NCBI GenBank assembly: GCA_015655225.1
Contig: JAATFK010000627.1
Span: 1-6,225, forward strand
Length of the DNA stretch: 6,225 nt
DNA from: Solirubrobacterales bacterium
GTDB taxonomy: Bacteria; Actinomycetota; Thermoleophilia; Solirubrobacterales; Solirubrobacteraceae
Reading direction: 5' to 3'
Shown: positions 5,879 to 6,225 of the stretch, piece after piece
How positions within the stretch are numbered: position 1 is the stretch's first letter
How the letters are laid out: every line of letters starts with the position of its first letter
The notes under the pieces: model-generated
What the model saw: the letters and a program-made list of their open reading frames with translations, nothing else
The model's database searches: none
Told to the model about the DNA's origin: nothing
Made by a program: the position numbers and the translations under genes

Positions 5879-6225
5879 ATGTCGGATGCTCACACGGCAA
5901 TCGAGGTGCGCGGGCTCCAGAAGACCTTCCGCACCCCGAGCCATCACGTGCACACGCTCAAGGAGCGTGCGCTGCACCCGTTCCGCGTCATGCAGTTCGA
6001 CGAGCGGACGGTCCTGCACGAGATCGACTTCACGGTCCAGGCGGGCGAGTTCTTCGGCATCGTCGGACGCAACGGCTCCGGCAAGAGCACGTTGCTCAAG
6101 TGCCTCGCCGGCATCTACCGGACCGACCGGGGCAGCATCAGAGTCGCCGGTCGCCTGTCGCCGTTCATCGAGCTCGGCGTCGGCTTCAACCCCGACCTGA
6201 CGGCGGAGGACAACGTCGTCCTCAA
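5879..6225 (+). CDS. ABC transporter ATP-binding protein, polysaccharide exporter type (N-terminal part)
   Basis: The window holds the first 115 residues; the gene runs off the right edge. It is the cytoplasmic ATPase that would drive export of a completed, lipid-linked polysaccharide through a partner permease of the Wzm/TagG kind. Seen directly: the N-terminal beta strand IEVRGLQKTF (8-17), the insertion HTLKERALHPFR (25-36) characteristic of Wzt/TagH/RfbB-type exporters, the Walker A motif GRNGSGKST (63-71, K69), LLKCLAGIYRTDRGSI (72-87), and SPFIELGVGFNPDLTAEDNV (94-113) at the Q-loop position, also typical of this subfamily. Walker B, the signature motif and any C-terminal carbohydrate-binding domain lie outside the window. 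ATG 5879 is chosen because it begins right before the first strand and follows a -10-like TATCCT. The permease gene is not in the window. The gene fits the glycan-synthesis setting of its neighbours. Confidence 0.93.
   Translation, partial: MSDAHTAIEVRGLQKTFRTPSHHVHTLKERALHPFRVMQFDERTVLHEIDFTVQAGEFFGIVGRNGSGKSTLLKCLAGIYRTDRGSIRVAGRLSPFIELGVGFNPDLTAEDNVVL

Noticed and set aside
5739..6200. A 153-codon plus-strand frame overlapping the ABC ATPase
   Set aside because: Ser/Arg-rich shadow; the frame starting at 5879 contains Walker A and the exporter-specific motifs.

Overview
The window is very GC-rich, with strong G/C bias at third codon positions, GTG and TTG starts and long antisense shadow frames. 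This fits a high-GC actinobacterium. The protein style recalls Solirubrobacterales/Thermoleophilia, but that placement is an impression, not a result. The content is a cell-surface polysaccharide locus: sugar-nucleotide epimerases, large polytopic membrane proteins of glycosyltransferase-C character, and the ATPase of a polysaccharide ABC exporter. No tRNA, rRNA, CRISPR array, insertion sequence or phage gene is visible.

Layout. (1) Positions 1-1211, minus strand: two consecutive NAD-dependent epimerase genes that both resemble CDP-paratose 2-epimerases. The downstream one is cut by the left edge and follows the first after 13 bases, with its own Shine-Dalgarno sequence, so they form an operon. 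(2) Positions 1322-3004, plus strand: a 560-residue membrane protein, divergent from the epimerase pair, with a GT-C-like acidic motif in its first loop and a soluble C-terminal domain. (3) Positions 3016-4947, minus strand: a 643-residue membrane protein of a second, mostly uncharacterised GT-C-like type (motif VWTYGPLGF), convergent with the previous gene with only 11 bases between the stop codons. (4) Positions 4948-5878: about 930 bases without an intact gene. They hold a 13-bp perfect inverted repeat, the frameshifted and internally shortened remains of a clan GH-A-like glycoside hydrolase on the minus strand, an unassigned open C-terminal segment, and GC-rich hairpins. (5) Positions 5879 to the right edge, plus strand: the N-terminal third to half of a Wzt/TagH-type ABC exporter ATPase.

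How the parts may work together (inference): the epimerases would make or adjust an unusual nucleotide sugar, the two membrane proteins would transfer lipid-linked sugars on the outer face of the membrane, and the ABC transporter would export the glycan. Starts at the head of a transcription unit lack a good Shine-Dalgarno sequence and instead have a -10-like hexamer 6-10 bases upstream, whereas the operon-internal start has a clear one. This suggests leaderless or near-leaderless transcription. I see no demonstrably new system. The least understood items are the two large membrane proteins and the degraded stretch between 4948 and 5878.
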